64,000 nt of DNA from JAXMBN01 sp046349875 (lineage in GTDB: Bacteria > Planctomycetota > Planctomycetia > Pirellulales > Pirellulaceae): assembly GCA_046349875.1 (NCBI GenBank), contig JAXMBN010000024.1:28285-92284 (forward strand). The letters run 5' to 3'. Below are positions 1 through 9,213 of this stretch, piece after piece. Each line of letters opens with the position of its first letter. Positions within the stretch are counted from its first letter, which is position 1. The translations under genes were made by a program, and so were the position numbers. Under the pieces are notes generated by a model, which was given only the letters and a program-made list of their open reading frames with translations, made no database searches and was not told the DNA's origin.

Positions 1-55
1 AGCCGTTTTGATCAAATTGTTGCTTGGCGTTCGCATCGGCACGGTAGTAGTTCAC
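1..55 (-). CDS. Possible start of a further operon gene, cut by the window edge
   Basis: A GTG at 55 on the minus strand opens a frame that reads M-N-Y-Y-R-A-D-A-N-A-K-Q-Q-F and stays open to the window edge. It lies 6 bases after the stop of the preceding minus-strand gene, with an AGGAA-like ribosome site about nine bases upstream. An ATG at 36 in another frame is also open, so the frame is not certain. Too little is visible to name a family. The tight spacing suggests it continues the operon that starts with the DoxX gene. Confidence 0.25.
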   Translation of the reverse strand, partial: MNYYRADANAKQQFDQNG

Positions 56-61
56 GATGGA

Positions 62-580
62 CTATTCCTTCCTAGAAAGCGGAGAGAGATCGAGGCGAGG
101 CGTGCGGGGGAGACGAAAGAGTGTGATCGTCACTTTCCCTAACAACGAATCCTCTATTGTGGAGAGTTTCGATTGCTCTTCCAAGTACTTCCGAAGAGCA
201 GGATGCTGCGGCAGTTCGTCATCTTCCGAAATCGCACCGAATGCATTTTGAAGCGATGAGGATTGCCAAGCCTTGATGAGCTCGATTCCGCGAGGAAGCT
301 GTTCATCAAATGTGTTGGTAGCTTGAAAGGCCTGGTGCTTTGCTTGGCATTCCGCGGGAATCTGAGAGGGATCGATGTGAGCTTCTATCGATCGGTGGAC
401 CTTTGAAAGTTCGGATGCGACCGCGGGCCATGCTTGGCGCAATACATCGATCTGCGACTGAATGGCTTCAAAACGCAAAACGATGGGAACACCAAGCAAG
501 AACGTAAGGAAAAGAGCTCCCACGAATGTCATCGTGAAAGCTCTTCCAGACACTTGAAATCGAGGCGGATTCGAATTCAC
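62..580 (-). CDS. Membrane-anchored hypothetical protein
   Basis: A 172-residue protein with one hydrophobic segment at about residues 16-37 and a long polar, probably helical remainder (about 40-172) rich in Glu, Gln and Leu. This looks like a single-pass anchor with a coiled-coil-like domain outside the membrane; LemA-type proteins have a similar build, but I see no diagnostic motif. Its ATG overlaps the stop codon of the upstream Gfo/Idh oxidoreductase (shared base 580), so the two are probably translationally coupled. No specific function is proposed. Confidence 0.6.
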   Translation of the reverse strand: MNSNPPRFQVSGRAFTMTFVGALFLTFLLGVPIVLRFEAIQSQIDVLRQAWPAVASELSKVHRSIEAHIDPSQIPAECQAKHQAFQATNTFDEQLPRGIELIKAWQSSSLQNAFGAISEDDELPQHPALRKYLEEQSKLSTIEDSLLGKVTITLFRLPRTPRLDLSPLSRKE

Positions 581-2361
581 TATTGGACTTTGTACGATCG
601 CAGGTAGGAATCTTGCTCTTTGACGCTACTTCCATCGGGCGTTTCGTCCGAATCGCGATCAAACCAGGTTTCGCTAAACTTTACGTAACCAGGTTCGCCA
701 CGCATATTCTTCTGAATGGCAACGTTGGTCGTCAAAGCGATCACCGCATCACCCATTGCAATTTCGGGGTAGCAACGTGGTTTGTTGCGAGGGTCTGGGT
801 TTTGAATGCACCAAGCCCAATGTTCGATTTCCTCGGTGTATCCGCGACTGACCGGTCCGGCGTTGGCTGCTGCCTTCGCAACAGGAGCCGCAGCACCACC
901 ACTTGCTTGAGTATCCAAGGCATAGCCGGACTTGCCAGGCTTCACACCGACCGATGCGGCGGTGTCCGATCCAGCGTAGAGCATGACTTCTTGTTCGCGC
1001 TCAATGATCAAGGTTCCCTTGGTTCCCATGACCACTTCACCATAACCACCGAAACCATTTCCGTTGATCGACGAGTAGGTCACGACAACCTTCTTGTCAG
1101 GATCTTGTTCAAACGGAGGAACCGGTTTCTTGGCAGAATATCCGATATCGAAGTCGGCATCATATTCTGGTCCAGGGAATTCATAGCTGCAATAAACGTG
1201 GTCTTCTGCATCGCGGTCATGCGGGAAGATATGGCGTCCACCAAGAGCGTGAACGGTAAGCGGATGAGCCTTTGAGCCATCCTTGCGCATAGCGCTGCAG
1301 AAAATGCTGGCCGCATCCAACTGATGGCTTCCCAGTTCAGCCATGAGACCACCACCCGTGCGTTCCCACAATCGCCATCGGATCAACTCTTCAAGTGCAG
1401 GACGCATTCGGTTCTTCAGCTTACGATCTTCGTAACCGAAGGCCTTGGCATCGATATTTTTGTCCTCATCCCAAGCAGTCCATTGAGCGATCTTTCGGCG
1501 AAGCAAATCTTGCTCGATCGGGTCTTTGGATTGTTTGAGAGCGGAACGGAACTCTTCCAATTCGGAAAGAATCTTGTCCATCTTCTTTCCATCCCAAGAC
1601 AATTCACCTCCTGGAATCCAAGGCTGCCACGAATCTTTGCCAGGAAGGTTTCCACGGTGCCATTGCGCACGAATGTGGTGGAGTTGCCCGAGAACACCCT
1701 GTTGAATCAAGTGAACAGCATTGTCATAGAGGACGCTATAATGTCGCTGGTGACCTGTTGCAAGATGCAACCGAGTTTCCTTGGCAATCCGAGCCATCAC
1801 TTTGCACTGAGCGACATTGTGAGCCATCAGTTTCTCGGTGAGAACGTGCTTGCCCTTGAGCATCGCTTGCACCGCTACGGGAGCATGGAGGTGCAAAGGC
1901 AGAGCGATGATGACGGCTTCGATCGACTTGTCGTCGAGCAAAGCGGCAATGCCGCCGTTGTTTTGGTCGTAAACCTTAACGTTGGCGCGAGCTTCGTCGT
2001 AGGACGAATACTTCTGCTTCTTGATAATGCCCGGCCGAGCATCTTGGGCAGCTGGCGAAGAGCAGTCTCCGTGAAACGCACGGTAGATGCTAGAAGGACG
2101 GATGTCGGCGATTGCAACGATTTGAACGTATTCGGGAGTGCATCCGCCGATCAAGACGTTTCCTTCATCACCCGTTCCGATCACGCCTACGCGAATCGGA
2201 TTGGTCATGCCACCGTATCCAAAGTACATGGCCCCCAAGCCTGCACCGGAGACAACGCCCGTTCCAACCACACCTCGTAAGAAGTCGCGTCGAGTGACAC
2301 CTACCGCTTCGTAAAAGTTATCCTGTCCGACCTTCTTTTCTTCGGCGCTCAACTGATCCAT
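580..2361 (-). CDS. Gfo/Idh/MocA family oxidoreductase, Tat-exported type
   Basis: A 593-residue NAD(P)-dependent sugar or polyol dehydrogenase-like protein. A twin-arginine leader (R24-R25-D-F-L) is followed by a hydrophobic stretch, as in many planctomycete members exported by Tat. The dinucleotide fold begins with G-T-G-D-E-G at about 62-67. The family's usual E-K-P loop reads E-K-L at 176-178, so the conserved proline is replaced. At 593 residues it is longer than the usual 350-450 because of an insert around 270-340 and an extended tail. It lies 57 bases after the DoxX gene and overlaps the next gene by one base. The substrate is unknown. Confidence 0.9.
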   Translation of the reverse strand: MDQLSAEEKKVGQDNFYEAVGVTRRDFLRGVVGTGVVSGAGLGAMYFGYGGMTNPIRVGVIGTGDEGNVLIGGCTPEYVQIVAIADIRPSSIYRAFHGDCSSPAAQDARPGIIKKQKYSSYDEARANVKVYDQNNGGIAALLDDKSIEAVIIALPLHLHAPVAVQAMLKGKHVLTEKLMAHNVAQCKVMARIAKETRLHLATGHQRHYSVLYDNAVHLIQQGVLGQLHHIRAQWHRGNLPGKDSWQPWIPGGELSWDGKKMDKILSELEEFRSALKQSKDPIEQDLLRRKIAQWTAWDEDKNIDAKAFGYEDRKLKNRMRPALEELIRWRLWERTGGGLMAELGSHQLDAASIFCSAMRKDGSKAHPLTVHALGGRHIFPHDRDAEDHVYCSYEFPGPEYDADFDIGYSAKKPVPPFEQDPDKKVVVTYSSINGNGFGGYGEVVMGTKGTLIIEREQEVMLYAGSDTAASVGVKPGKSGYALDTQASGGAAAPVAKAAANAGPVSRGYTEEIEHWAWCIQNPDPRNKPRCYPEIAMGDAVIALTTNVAIQKNMRGEPGYVKFSETWFDRDSDETPDGSSVKEQDSYLRSYKVQ

Positions 2362-2418
2362 TGTTCCAATACCTTATGGGAAGTTCTAACGTAGTGTTTT
2401 GTAATATGAACCTAGGAC

Positions 2419-3324
2419 TTAGGCTTCTTCTTTCCATCCATGGCGGATGACTTGCCAGAAGGTCCAAGGGATGTAGTCCAGACCTAAGTATCGTCCCGCA
2501 TCGCAAGTCGCGAGGACGAAGCACCCAAGCATTTCAGCTGCTTGGAAATACGTGGGCTGTGTTCCTGGGTAACCTGGGAATTGAGAAATCACGATCGAAC
2601 CCAAGAAAATCGCTGCAGCAATCGAGGCCACGGGAGTCAACAATCCAATCATGAGCAATATGCCGATCGACATATCGAAGATGGGAATGATCTGATCGAC
2701 GAACCGAGTCGAATAGATGGTTTCTTCGGGGAGCATGAAGTCGCTTTTGAACTTGCCTTCACTTTGTTCTGGCGTGGCTAGTCCATTGAGGTCTGCTTCT
2801 ACTTTGTTGAGAATCTTGTTAATCGAAGTCAACGCAGCTTTGGGCAATGCCTTCCACTTGGTGATGATTTCATCTTTTTGGTTTCGAAGCGATGCGACTC
2901 CCAATCGTTTAGGGTCGGTTTCGAGTTGATTCACGCGTTCGATTCCGGCGTAATAGTCCTTGATGTCTTTTTCGTAGGTCGCCAGAACACTCTTGTACTC
3001 TTCATAGCCAGCATCGGCGATCTTATCGGCTTTCTGCTGTTGTTCATCGGTGAACTCGTAGTAATCACCCACGACTTCCGAATACCCTTCGAAAGCAACC
3101 TTCATCTCCTTGGGATTCAATCGAATCCAACCTTCATGATCTGCGATCAGTTCATGAAAATGATTGGCAAACGGCCCTTTTGCAGCGGATAGGAAACCGG
3201 TCGAAGTAAAGTTACCTTCGCGTACTTTGACCGCTCCTTCTTGGAAAAAGTGCCATCCAATTCCGATTCGGAGTAGGACAAGTGCCGCGACCGCAAACCA
3301 ACTGATCCGTCGATAAGAATTCAT
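2419..3324 (-). CDS. DoxX-family membrane protein
   Basis: An integral membrane protein. The start is taken at the ATG at 3324, directly before an N-terminal hydrophobic helix (residues about 8-25, followed by G-W-H-F-F-Q-E-G, typical of DoxX). A long soluble insert occupies about 45-200, and three hydrophobic helices follow from about 215 onward. The large insert makes it longer than simple four-helix DoxX proteins. A longer frame reaches 3405 but its extra 27 residues look non-coding. It is the first visible gene of a minus-strand operon with the Gfo/Idh oxidoreductase. Its exact reaction is not known; the DoxX fold is linked to redox complexes and quinone-side chemistry. Confidence 0.8.
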   Translation of the reverse strand: MNSYRRISWFAVAALVLLRIGIGWHFFQEGAVKVREGNFTSTGFLSAAKGPFANHFHELIADHEGWIRLNPKEMKVAFEGYSEVVGDYYEFTDEQQQKADKIADAGYEEYKSVLATYEKDIKDYYAGIERVNQLETDPKRLGVASLRNQKDEIITKWKALPKAALTSINKILNKVEADLNGLATPEQSEGKFKSDFMLPEETIYSTRFVDQIIPIFDMSIGILLMIGLLTPVASIAAAIFLGSIVISQFPGYPGTQPTYFQAAEMLGCFVLATCDAGRYLGLDYIPWTFWQVIRHGWKEEA

Positions 3325-3739
3325 AGAGCCGATCTTCGTAGAGAGTCCATCACTGCGGGGGACAGGCGGGGAATTGAACAAGCTTGGTGCCAAACAGATG
3401 AACATCCATTATGAATAAGGCTTCCCTTAAAGCCAAGTACCGAATTCGATTCCTCGAGTTCACGCGAGTCCGATCGATTTCGTCCCGAAAAGCGTTGATA
3501 ATCCCTTAGAAATAGGTGTTCTATCGGCAGCAAGGAATCGACATTCCGGAATGCTCGGACTAGGTAACCGAATTGTTACCAGGTTGATGGTCTCTGATTA
3601 GAGCCTCTAATTGAAGTGAGGGTTCTGCAAGTCGTTTCTCTTAGACCTTTCTGAGTAGTGGTTGCGGGGTGGGGGGCGAATCGATACAAAACTGGCAAAG
3701 ATGTTTTTCACATAGGGACATATCGACGAAGGAACAGCC
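3325..3739. other. Intergenic region between divergent genes
   Basis: A 415-base gap between the minus-strand DoxX operon and the plus-strand aldolase gene, so both promoters should lie here. It contains a perfect 12-base palindrome at 3542-3553 (CATTCCGGAATG). No protein of credible composition was found and no tRNA or small RNA was recognised. Confidence 0.5.
3542..3553. promoter_or_regulatory. Perfect 12-bp palindrome, possible operator
   Basis: CATTCCGGAATG reads identically on both strands and lies between two divergent genes, about 190 bases upstream of the aldolase start and 218 upstream of the DoxX start. A dimeric regulator is a reasonable guess, but a 12-base palindrome can arise by chance. 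Confidence 0.2.
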
Positions 3740-4657
3740 ATGAAGCCATCGCGACCTTTCAGTGGGATTGTCCCTCCGATGATTACTCCTCTCCAGGATC
3801 GCGATACGCTCGATCATCATGGTCTGGCTAGGTTGGTGGAGCACATCCTGGATGGTGGTGTTTCTGGGCTGTTTCTATTGGGAACCACTGGAGAAGCGCC
3901 GAGTCTCAGCTATCGCCTTCGACGCGAGTTGATCGACCGTACCTGTGCTCTGGTGGAAGAACGCGTCCCGGTTTTGGTGGGTATTACCGATACGTCGTTT
4001 ATTGAATCGGTCGAACTTGCCAAGCACGCTCAGCGGGCAGGCGCGACGGCCGTAGTCCTTTCGACACCTTACTATTTCCCAGCAGGGCAGACCGAATTGC
4101 TGGGATACATCCAAAACATCGTTGAAGCGTTGCCACTCCCTTTAGTTCTGTACAACATGCCCAGCCTTACCAAGGTTTGGTTCGAGATCGAGACGTTGCA
4201 GAAGCTGACGAGCATCGAACAAATTGTTGGCATCAAAGATAGTAGTGGTGATATGTCGTATTTTCGCCAACTGATGACGCTTCGAGAGTCGCGACCGGAT
4301 TGGTCGATCATGATCGGCCCCGAAGCGATGCTTCCCGAGGCCATGGAGCTTGGAGGCGATGGCGGTGTTGCCGGAGGAGCCAATGTCTTTCCCAAGTTAT
4401 TCGTCGATTGTTACAAAGCGTGCGTCGCGGGGGACCACGCGATGATTCGCGAGCGATCGCAGCTCATCCATGAATTGCAAAAGATCTATACCATTGGCAA
4501 GTATGCGTCGCGATTCATCAAAGCGACCAAATGCAGCGCATCGCTTCTCGGTCTTTGCGATGATTTCATGGCGGAACCTTTCCATCGATTCCATCCCGCC
4601 GATCGCGAAAAAGTTCGCTTGGTTTTGGATCCGCTCGTTGCAAAGCTCAAAGCTTAA
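3740..4657 (+). CDS. Dihydrodipicolinate synthase/N-acetylneuraminate lyase family aldolase
   Basis: A 305-residue class I aldolase of the DapA/NanA superfamily, normal in length. The conserved T-T-G-E motif is at 49-52, the catalytic Tyr at 138 (V-L-Y-N-M-P), and the Schiff-base Lys at 166 (G-I-K-D-S-S-G). Members cleave or form 2-keto-3-deoxy acids using pyruvate. Motifs alone cannot separate lysine biosynthesis from sugar-acid or sialic-acid cleavage. No lysine genes are adjacent, so a sugar-acid role is as likely as DapA proper. The ATG at 3740 follows a GAAGGAA ribosome site. Confidence 0.88.
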   Translation: MKPSRPFSGIVPPMITPLQDRDTLDHHGLARLVEHILDGGVSGLFLLGTTGEAPSLSYRLRRELIDRTCALVEERVPVLVGITDTSFIESVELAKHAQRAGATAVVLSTPYYFPAGQTELLGYIQNIVEALPLPLVLYNMPSLTKVWFEIETLQKLTSIEQIVGIKDSSGDMSYFRQLMTLRESRPDWSIMIGPEAMLPEAMELGGDGGVAGGANVFPKLFVDCYKACVAGDHAMIRERSQLIHELQKIYTIGKYASRFIKATKCSASLLGLCDDFMAEPFHRFHPADREKVRLVLDPLVAKLKA

Positions 4658-4708
4658 TCGCGAGATCGTTGGCCCGTCGTAGGCAGCGAAACTTATTGAA
4701 ACGAGTGA

Positions 4709-5443
4709 CTACGAGCCTTGTTGCTTGGCAAGTTGATCGCGAAGCTGAGCTGCTAATTCGTATTGCTCGCTAGCGACCGCATCAGCAAGTTGTTCCGATA
4801 GAGTTTTCCCCACGGAATAATCGTTCCGGAGCGATTCGCGGAACTCGATAAGTTGAAGAACCATTTCATCTTCATCAAACGCTTCCTCGGCATCGTGTTC
4901 TTGGAAGACTTCTTTGATGCGATCTAGGCCTTCGTTAATCGCTGCGATTGCCTTTTCGGGCCCATGATCATCGAGTTCAGCCAATGCTGCAGCACGAGTC
5001 CGATGGAAGAGGACAAAGGGGCGATATTGTTCATGCGACATCGTCCAATCTTCATCGGGCGAGTGATCGCGGCAAACGTCCATCAACCCCAAGGTGTGGT
5101 CCGCGTCTTGTACGGCGCGACGGAAGTGAAGCAGTCGCAACCAAGCCACTCGTCGATGATAATACTGCACGAACTCCCGATCCGCTTCCATGCATTGATC
5201 TTCGTCCATTACGAAATCAGGATCTTGCTTTTCGATTTCGAGCAATGCATCGAGATACGTTGGAGCGTTATTGGGTTGCTGTCCATCGGGCCGTCCCGTT
5301 GTTTCCAACTGAAGAATGCCGAGATCGACTCGGACTTGTATTACGTCACGTCCATCTTCGCCTTTGACAAGTCGGACCGAAAGAGAATGGGGGTCAAAGT
5401 TCCATTCGCGCAACAATGCGTCGAAGTTCTTCTCTGAACTCAT
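4709..5443 (-). CDS. UvrB/UvrC-motif protein
   Basis: About 244 residues from the chosen start M-S-S-E-K-N. A TTG further upstream would add 29 residues of unlikely sequence. The middle is acidic and helical, with Trp/His/Arg-rich helices. The last 30 residues form a UVR motif (E-Q-L-A-D-A-V-A-S-E-Q-Y-E-L-A-A-Q-L-R-D), the helical hairpin by which UvrB and UvrC interact, also found in regulatory proteins such as McsA-like factors. No nuclease or helicase motif is present, so this is not UvrB or UvrC itself. Its role is unknown. Confidence 0.75.
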   Translation of the reverse strand: MSSEKNFDALLREWNFDPHSLSVRLVKGEDGRDVIQVRVDLGILQLETTGRPDGQQPNNAPTYLDALLEIEKQDPDFVMDEDQCMEADREFVQYYHRRVAWLRLLHFRRAVQDADHTLGLMDVCRDHSPDEDWTMSHEQYRPFVLFHRTRAAALAELDDHGPEKAIAAINEGLDRIKEVFQEHDAEEAFDEDEMVLQLIEFRESLRNDYSVGKTLSEQLADAVASEQYELAAQLRDQLAKQQGS

Positions 5444-5618
5444 TTGGCCATTCCTGAAAACATGAGCTTCATCCTTGGATCGCGCCACGGTCGTTCTCCA
5501 ACGCTTCGCAAGTATATCACCGAAAACCAAAACCTCGTAGACGCAGCTTTGTCGTCTCTAATGGAATGATTGCCAATTTCGTCACAGAGAACAGGGCTTG
5601 ACGAGAAATTCGATAAAA

Positions 5619-6047
5619 TCAGTGTTCCCAATTCCCTTGGTTCCGGCCCGCTTTCTTATCTGCATGAAGGCGTTTTTCGTTGAGTCGTCGTTTTTGAGAA
5701 GCCTTGGATGGCTTGGTGGGCCGGCGTTTTTTGACCGGTTTGAGGGCTTCGAGGACGAGCTTTCTTAGCTTGTCTTGGCAGGACCGTAAGTTCGTCGACT
5801 GCTCGCGATGTTCCTGACTCGTCACTTGGAATGAACCGTCTGCACAGAGTTTGGAAGCGGCTATAGCAAGAAAACGGTTTTTGACGGTTGGTGGGAGGAC
5901 TTGCGAGTCTTGGACCCGCCAATAGAGGGTAACCTTGGTGTTCACTTTATTGACATTTTGACCGCCAGGACCTCCACTTCGCGCGAACGAAACCTCCAAT
6001 TCCTCGGATGGTATGATGATGTGTTCTGTGATCGTAATGTCTTCCAT
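5619..6047 (-). CDS. arfB: Alternative ribosome-rescue factor ArfB (peptidyl-tRNA hydrolase)
   Basis: A 142-residue release-factor-like protein. It carries the catalytic G-G-Q motif in G-G-P-G-G-Q-N-V-N-K-V at about 26-36 and a Lys/Arg-rich C-terminal tail (about 107-138). In ArfB (YaeJ) this tail sits in the empty mRNA channel of a stalled ribosome while GGQ hydrolyses the peptidyl-tRNA. Length and layout match ArfB, not RF1/RF2, because the codon-recognition domains are absent. It is divergent from the PQQ-propeller gene. Confidence 0.9.
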   Translation of the reverse strand: MEDITITEHIIIPSEELEVSFARSGGPGGQNVNKVNTKVTLYWRVQDSQVLPPTVKNRFLAIAASKLCADGSFQVTSQEHREQSTNLRSCQDKLRKLVLEALKPVKKRRPTKPSKASQKRRLNEKRLHADKKAGRNQGNWEH

Positions 6048-6125
6048 GATGGCGCTGTATCTTTGAAATACCGAGTGTCTTTGAAATGCCTAGTGTTTTA
6101 AAAATACCGAATCGGAAATACGGCG

Positions 6126-7616
6126 GTGTCTGAATTCAAGGTGGCCCAAACAATGACCCCAATAGCGAATGCCAAGATGCAAACACGATGGATCGTAGGA
6201 GGAGTACTTTTGGCTCTAACGTTATTGTGCTTCTACATTTTCTTCCCAACAACCACGAAACCGACGTTGGCTTCAACAACTGGCCAAGAAACATTCACGC
6301 AATCGAGTTCCCAGTTGATTTCATGGAAGCGAGATGGAGCCGATTGGCCAAGAATACTGGGACCCACAGGCAATCTTCTGTCGACCGAAAAAGATTTTCT
6401 GAGCGATTGGCCTGAAAACCCGCCAATTGTTTGGACACTTCCAACCGGTGTCGGATATGGAAATGGGGTTGCGGCGGAGGGACGCTTCTTTCAGTTCGAT
6501 CGCTTTGGAAATCAAGAACGCGTTACCTGTTATGCTGCGGAAACCGGTACTGAACTTTGGAAATGGGAGGCACCGGTAGAGTACTCCGATATGTACAACT
6601 ACAACAACGGTCCGAGATGTAGTCCGGTTGTCGACCAAGATCAAGTCGTGTGTTACGGCGTTTCAGGACGTCTATCTTGCTTGCATGCACCGACCGGAAG
6701 ACTGCAATGGAGTGTCGATACGAACGAACGCTATGGTGTCATCCAGAACTTCTTCGGTGTTTCATCGAACCCATTGTTCTACAAGAACTTGGTCATCGCT
6801 ATGGTTGGCGGTTCTCCCGAAGATTCGAAGAATGTTCCTCCAGGCCAATTGACACTCGTCAAGCCAAATGGTTCGGGGATGGTCGCCTTTGATCGAAACA
6901 CGGGTAAAGAAGTTTATCGAACAGGCAATTATCTGGCGAGCTATTCGGCGCCTATCTTGGCAGACATCGATGGCAAGACGTGGTGCTTGGCATTGATGCG
7001 GGAAGGTCTTTTTGTATTCGATCCCGACACGGGCAAAGAAGCGGATTTCTTCGCGTGGCGGGCGAAGTCGAATGAAAGTGTGAATGCAGCATCGCCTGTC
7101 GTTTTAGGGAACGAGATCTTCGTATCGGAAACCTATGAAATCGGTTCGGTTCGATTGCGTTTCGAGAATCAAAAACTGACCGAGCTTTGGAAAGATCCGG
7201 CTCGCCAACGCGATCAATTGATGCGAGCTCACTGGGCAACCCCGGTCGCTCATGGACAATATTTGTTTGGAAGTAGTGGCCGCAATGAACCCGATTCCGA
7301 TCTTCGTTGCGTGGATTGGAAGAATGAGAAAGTCATGTGGGCAGTTCGGACTCATCAACGAGCAAACTTGCTCAAGATCGAAGACTATTTTGTAGTGGTC
7401 TTAGAACATGGACAGGTTCTCCTCATGAAGAACAATCCAGAAAAGTTTGAGAAAGTCGCGCTCTACGACTTCGAACTGATTACCGATCCGAAGACGGGGC
7501 GACCATTGCTCGAATCACCGGTATGGGCACCGCCTGTCTATTCGCACGGTTACCTTTATCTTCGAGGAGCCCATACGTTGGTATGCCTCGATCTGCGAAA
7601 ACAAGTAGCGAAGTAA
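6126..7616 (+). CDS. PQQ-like beta-propeller repeat protein
   Basis: Up to 496 residues from a GTG at 6126; the ATG at 6153 is an equally good start. One hydrophobic segment at about 23-42 anchors or exports the protein. The rest contains repeated blades with G-x-x-Y/L-C-x-D-x-x-T-G-x-x-x-W patterns (for example C-Y-A-A-E-T-G-T-E-L-W-K-W), the signature of the PQQ-dehydrogenase-like eight-bladed propeller. Such planctomycete proteins are usually periplasmic and are often not true quinoproteins; no dehydrogenase partner is nearby. No substrate can be inferred. Confidence 0.85.
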   Translation: MSEFKVAQTMTPIANAKMQTRWIVGGVLLALTLLCFYIFFPTTTKPTLASTTGQETFTQSSSQLISWKRDGADWPRILGPTGNLLSTEKDFLSDWPENPPIVWTLPTGVGYGNGVAAEGRFFQFDRFGNQERVTCYAAETGTELWKWEAPVEYSDMYNYNNGPRCSPVVDQDQVVCYGVSGRLSCLHAPTGRLQWSVDTNERYGVIQNFFGVSSNPLFYKNLVIAMVGGSPEDSKNVPPGQLTLVKPNGSGMVAFDRNTGKEVYRTGNYLASYSAPILADIDGKTWCLALMREGLFVFDPDTGKEADFFAWRAKSNESVNAASPVVLGNEIFVSETYEIGSVRLRFENQKLTELWKDPARQRDQLMRAHWATPVAHGQYLFGSSGRNEPDSDLRCVDWKNEKVMWAVRTHQRANLLKIEDYFVVVLEHGQVLLMKNNPEKFEKVALYDFELITDPKTGRPLLESPVWAPPVYSHGYLYLRGAHTLVCLDLRKQVAK

Positions 7617-7633
7617 TGCAATGCTCGCAGGGC

Positions 7634-7671
7634 GAACCTGGCAGTGCTAGAGGAACCTGGCAGTGCTAGAG
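7634..7671. repeat. Two tandem copies of a 19-bp unit
   Basis: Two identical copies of GAACCTGGCAGTGCTAGAG lie head to tail at 7634-7652 and 7653-7671, followed by GAACT, the start of a third unit. They sit between the stops of two convergent genes. This looks like a recent local duplication without an evident function. Confidence 0.8.
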
Positions 7672-7746
7672 GAACTCTGTAGCCTGCGCTTTACGAGCGT
7701 TGCATTGGAATCGAGCGATGGAGTTGCATCGCTTAGGCTGTTTCAA

Positions 7747-9081
7747 TCACAGCCATTGAGGTTCCCAGCCTTTGCGATAGGCTTTGGTTTGCCATCGGGC
7801 CGCTTCGGCGTGATTGATGATCTTGCCCTGGTTTGCATCCCAACGAAGCTCTGTTTGGGGATAGCGGATGCCAATGGTGCCGAGAAGTACTGTTTCCGTA
7901 AGTGGTCCGGCGTAGTCGAAATGTGAAGTGGTTTGCCCTTCGCCGCGACATGCGTCCGCCCATTGCACGTAGTGATCGACACCTGGTACCACTTCCAGTT
8001 CTTTCTCTGGAAACTTCTCCAGCGGATAGATCTTGGGCATCGCTACGTGCGGAATCACCAGCGTTCCCTTTTCGCCCACCAGAATCGATCCTGCCTGAGG
8101 TGCTTTCCAGTCGGAAGGCAAATCAGGGTACGTTTCGCGATTGGGTGTATAGCCTTCGGCATCTTTCCAAGTTAGAGATAACCCCTCGTCGATGGTCCAT
8201 TCGGTTTTGGGGAAATGATAAAGCACACGAGATTGATCGGTCCAAGATTCCGGAAGGAGAGCAGGTGCCTCGGCAGTGATTCGAAGCGGTGAGGATAGTT
8301 TCAACGCCTTAAAGACCGGATCAAGAATGTGGCAACCAAAGTCCCCTAACTGTCCTGTGCCATAGGCTTGCCATCCTCGCCAGTTGAAAGGATGGTAGAA
8401 TTCTTTTTTGTAGGGACGATCTTCGGCAACACCTTGCCAAAGGTCCCAACGAACCGTTTCGGGAATCGAATCGGAACCTTGAGGGCGGGGAATCGCGCGA
8501 GGCCATGTGGGTTTCCCACCTTGCCAAGAATGAACGAGTTTCACTTTTCCAATCTTGCCGCTATGGACCCACTGGACTGCGGTTCGATAGGCAGAGTGCG
8601 ATTGAATCTGGTTGCACATCTGAGTGACAACTTTGAAGCGGTTAGCGGCCAATCGCATTTGTCGAGCTTCTTGAACGGTATGCGTCAGTGGCTTTTGGCA
8701 AAAAACGTTTTTCTGAAGGTGCATTGCGGCCAAAGCGATGGGGGCATGCATAAAATCAGGGGTCGAGACCAACACGCCTTGAATGTCTTTGGCTTCATCG
8801 AGCAGTTTTCGCCAATCTGCATAGGTGCGTGCGTTGGGAAACTTTTCAGCAGCTCGGCCAAGATGGTTCTTCGAACTATCGATATCACAAAGCGCTAAGA
8901 CATCCACCTGAGGCGACGCGGCAACCCCTAGCAGGTCACTCCATCCTTTGCCGCCAGTACCAATACTCGCGATGGCAAGTCGGCTATTGGCCCCAAACAC
9001 TCGCGAATACGATGCAGCTGAAAGGGCACATGCCGAAGCGGCTGAAACTTGTAGAAGACGACGGCGGGAGAGAGTCTTCAT
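7747..9081 (-). CDS. Gfo/Idh/MocA family oxidoreductase with Tat leader
   Basis: A 444-residue protein from the ATG at 9081; the longer frame to 9165 would put 28 residues before the twin-arginine leader. The leader has R6-R7-R8-L-L-Q and a hydrophobic region to about residue 30. The dinucleotide motif is G-T-G-G-K-G at 41-46 and the E-K-P-type loop reads Q-K-P at 129-131. The C-terminal half is the alpha/beta domain that binds the sugar. It is a monocistronic-looking member of the exported planctomycete group; substrate unknown. Confidence 0.9.
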   Translation of the reverse strand: MKTLSRRRLLQVSAASACALSAASYSRVFGANSRLAIASIGTGGKGWSDLLGVAASPQVDVLALCDIDSSKNHLGRAAEKFPNARTYADWRKLLDEAKDIQGVLVSTPDFMHAPIALAAMHLQKNVFCQKPLTHTVQEARQMRLAANRFKVVTQMCNQIQSHSAYRTAVQWVHSGKIGKVKLVHSWQGGKPTWPRAIPRPQGSDSIPETVRWDLWQGVAEDRPYKKEFYHPFNWRGWQAYGTGQLGDFGCHILDPVFKALKLSSPLRITAEAPALLPESWTDQSRVLYHFPKTEWTIDEGLSLTWKDAEGYTPNRETYPDLPSDWKAPQAGSILVGEKGTLVIPHVAMPKIYPLEKFPEKELEVVPGVDHYVQWADACRGEGQTTSHFDYAGPLTETVLLGTIGIRYPQTELRWDANQGKIINHAEAARWQTKAYRKGWEPQWL

Positions 9082-9213
9082 GGCAATACTTTCACAGGTA
9101 GGGAGAATGCGAGGCAAGGAGGGAAGATGTGTATTGTAGTCATGTCGCGAGACCTGCCGCAACAAAATGTCCGGATCGAGAGTGCTAAGGTTCGACGATG
9201 GGAGTCGTGTCGT

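Noticed and set aside
1324..2280. A 318-codon open frame on the plus strand opposite the first Gfo/Idh gene
   Set aside because: The opposite strand encodes a well-supported oxidoreductase. The plus frame lacks a ribosome site and has low-complexity composition, so it is a shadow.
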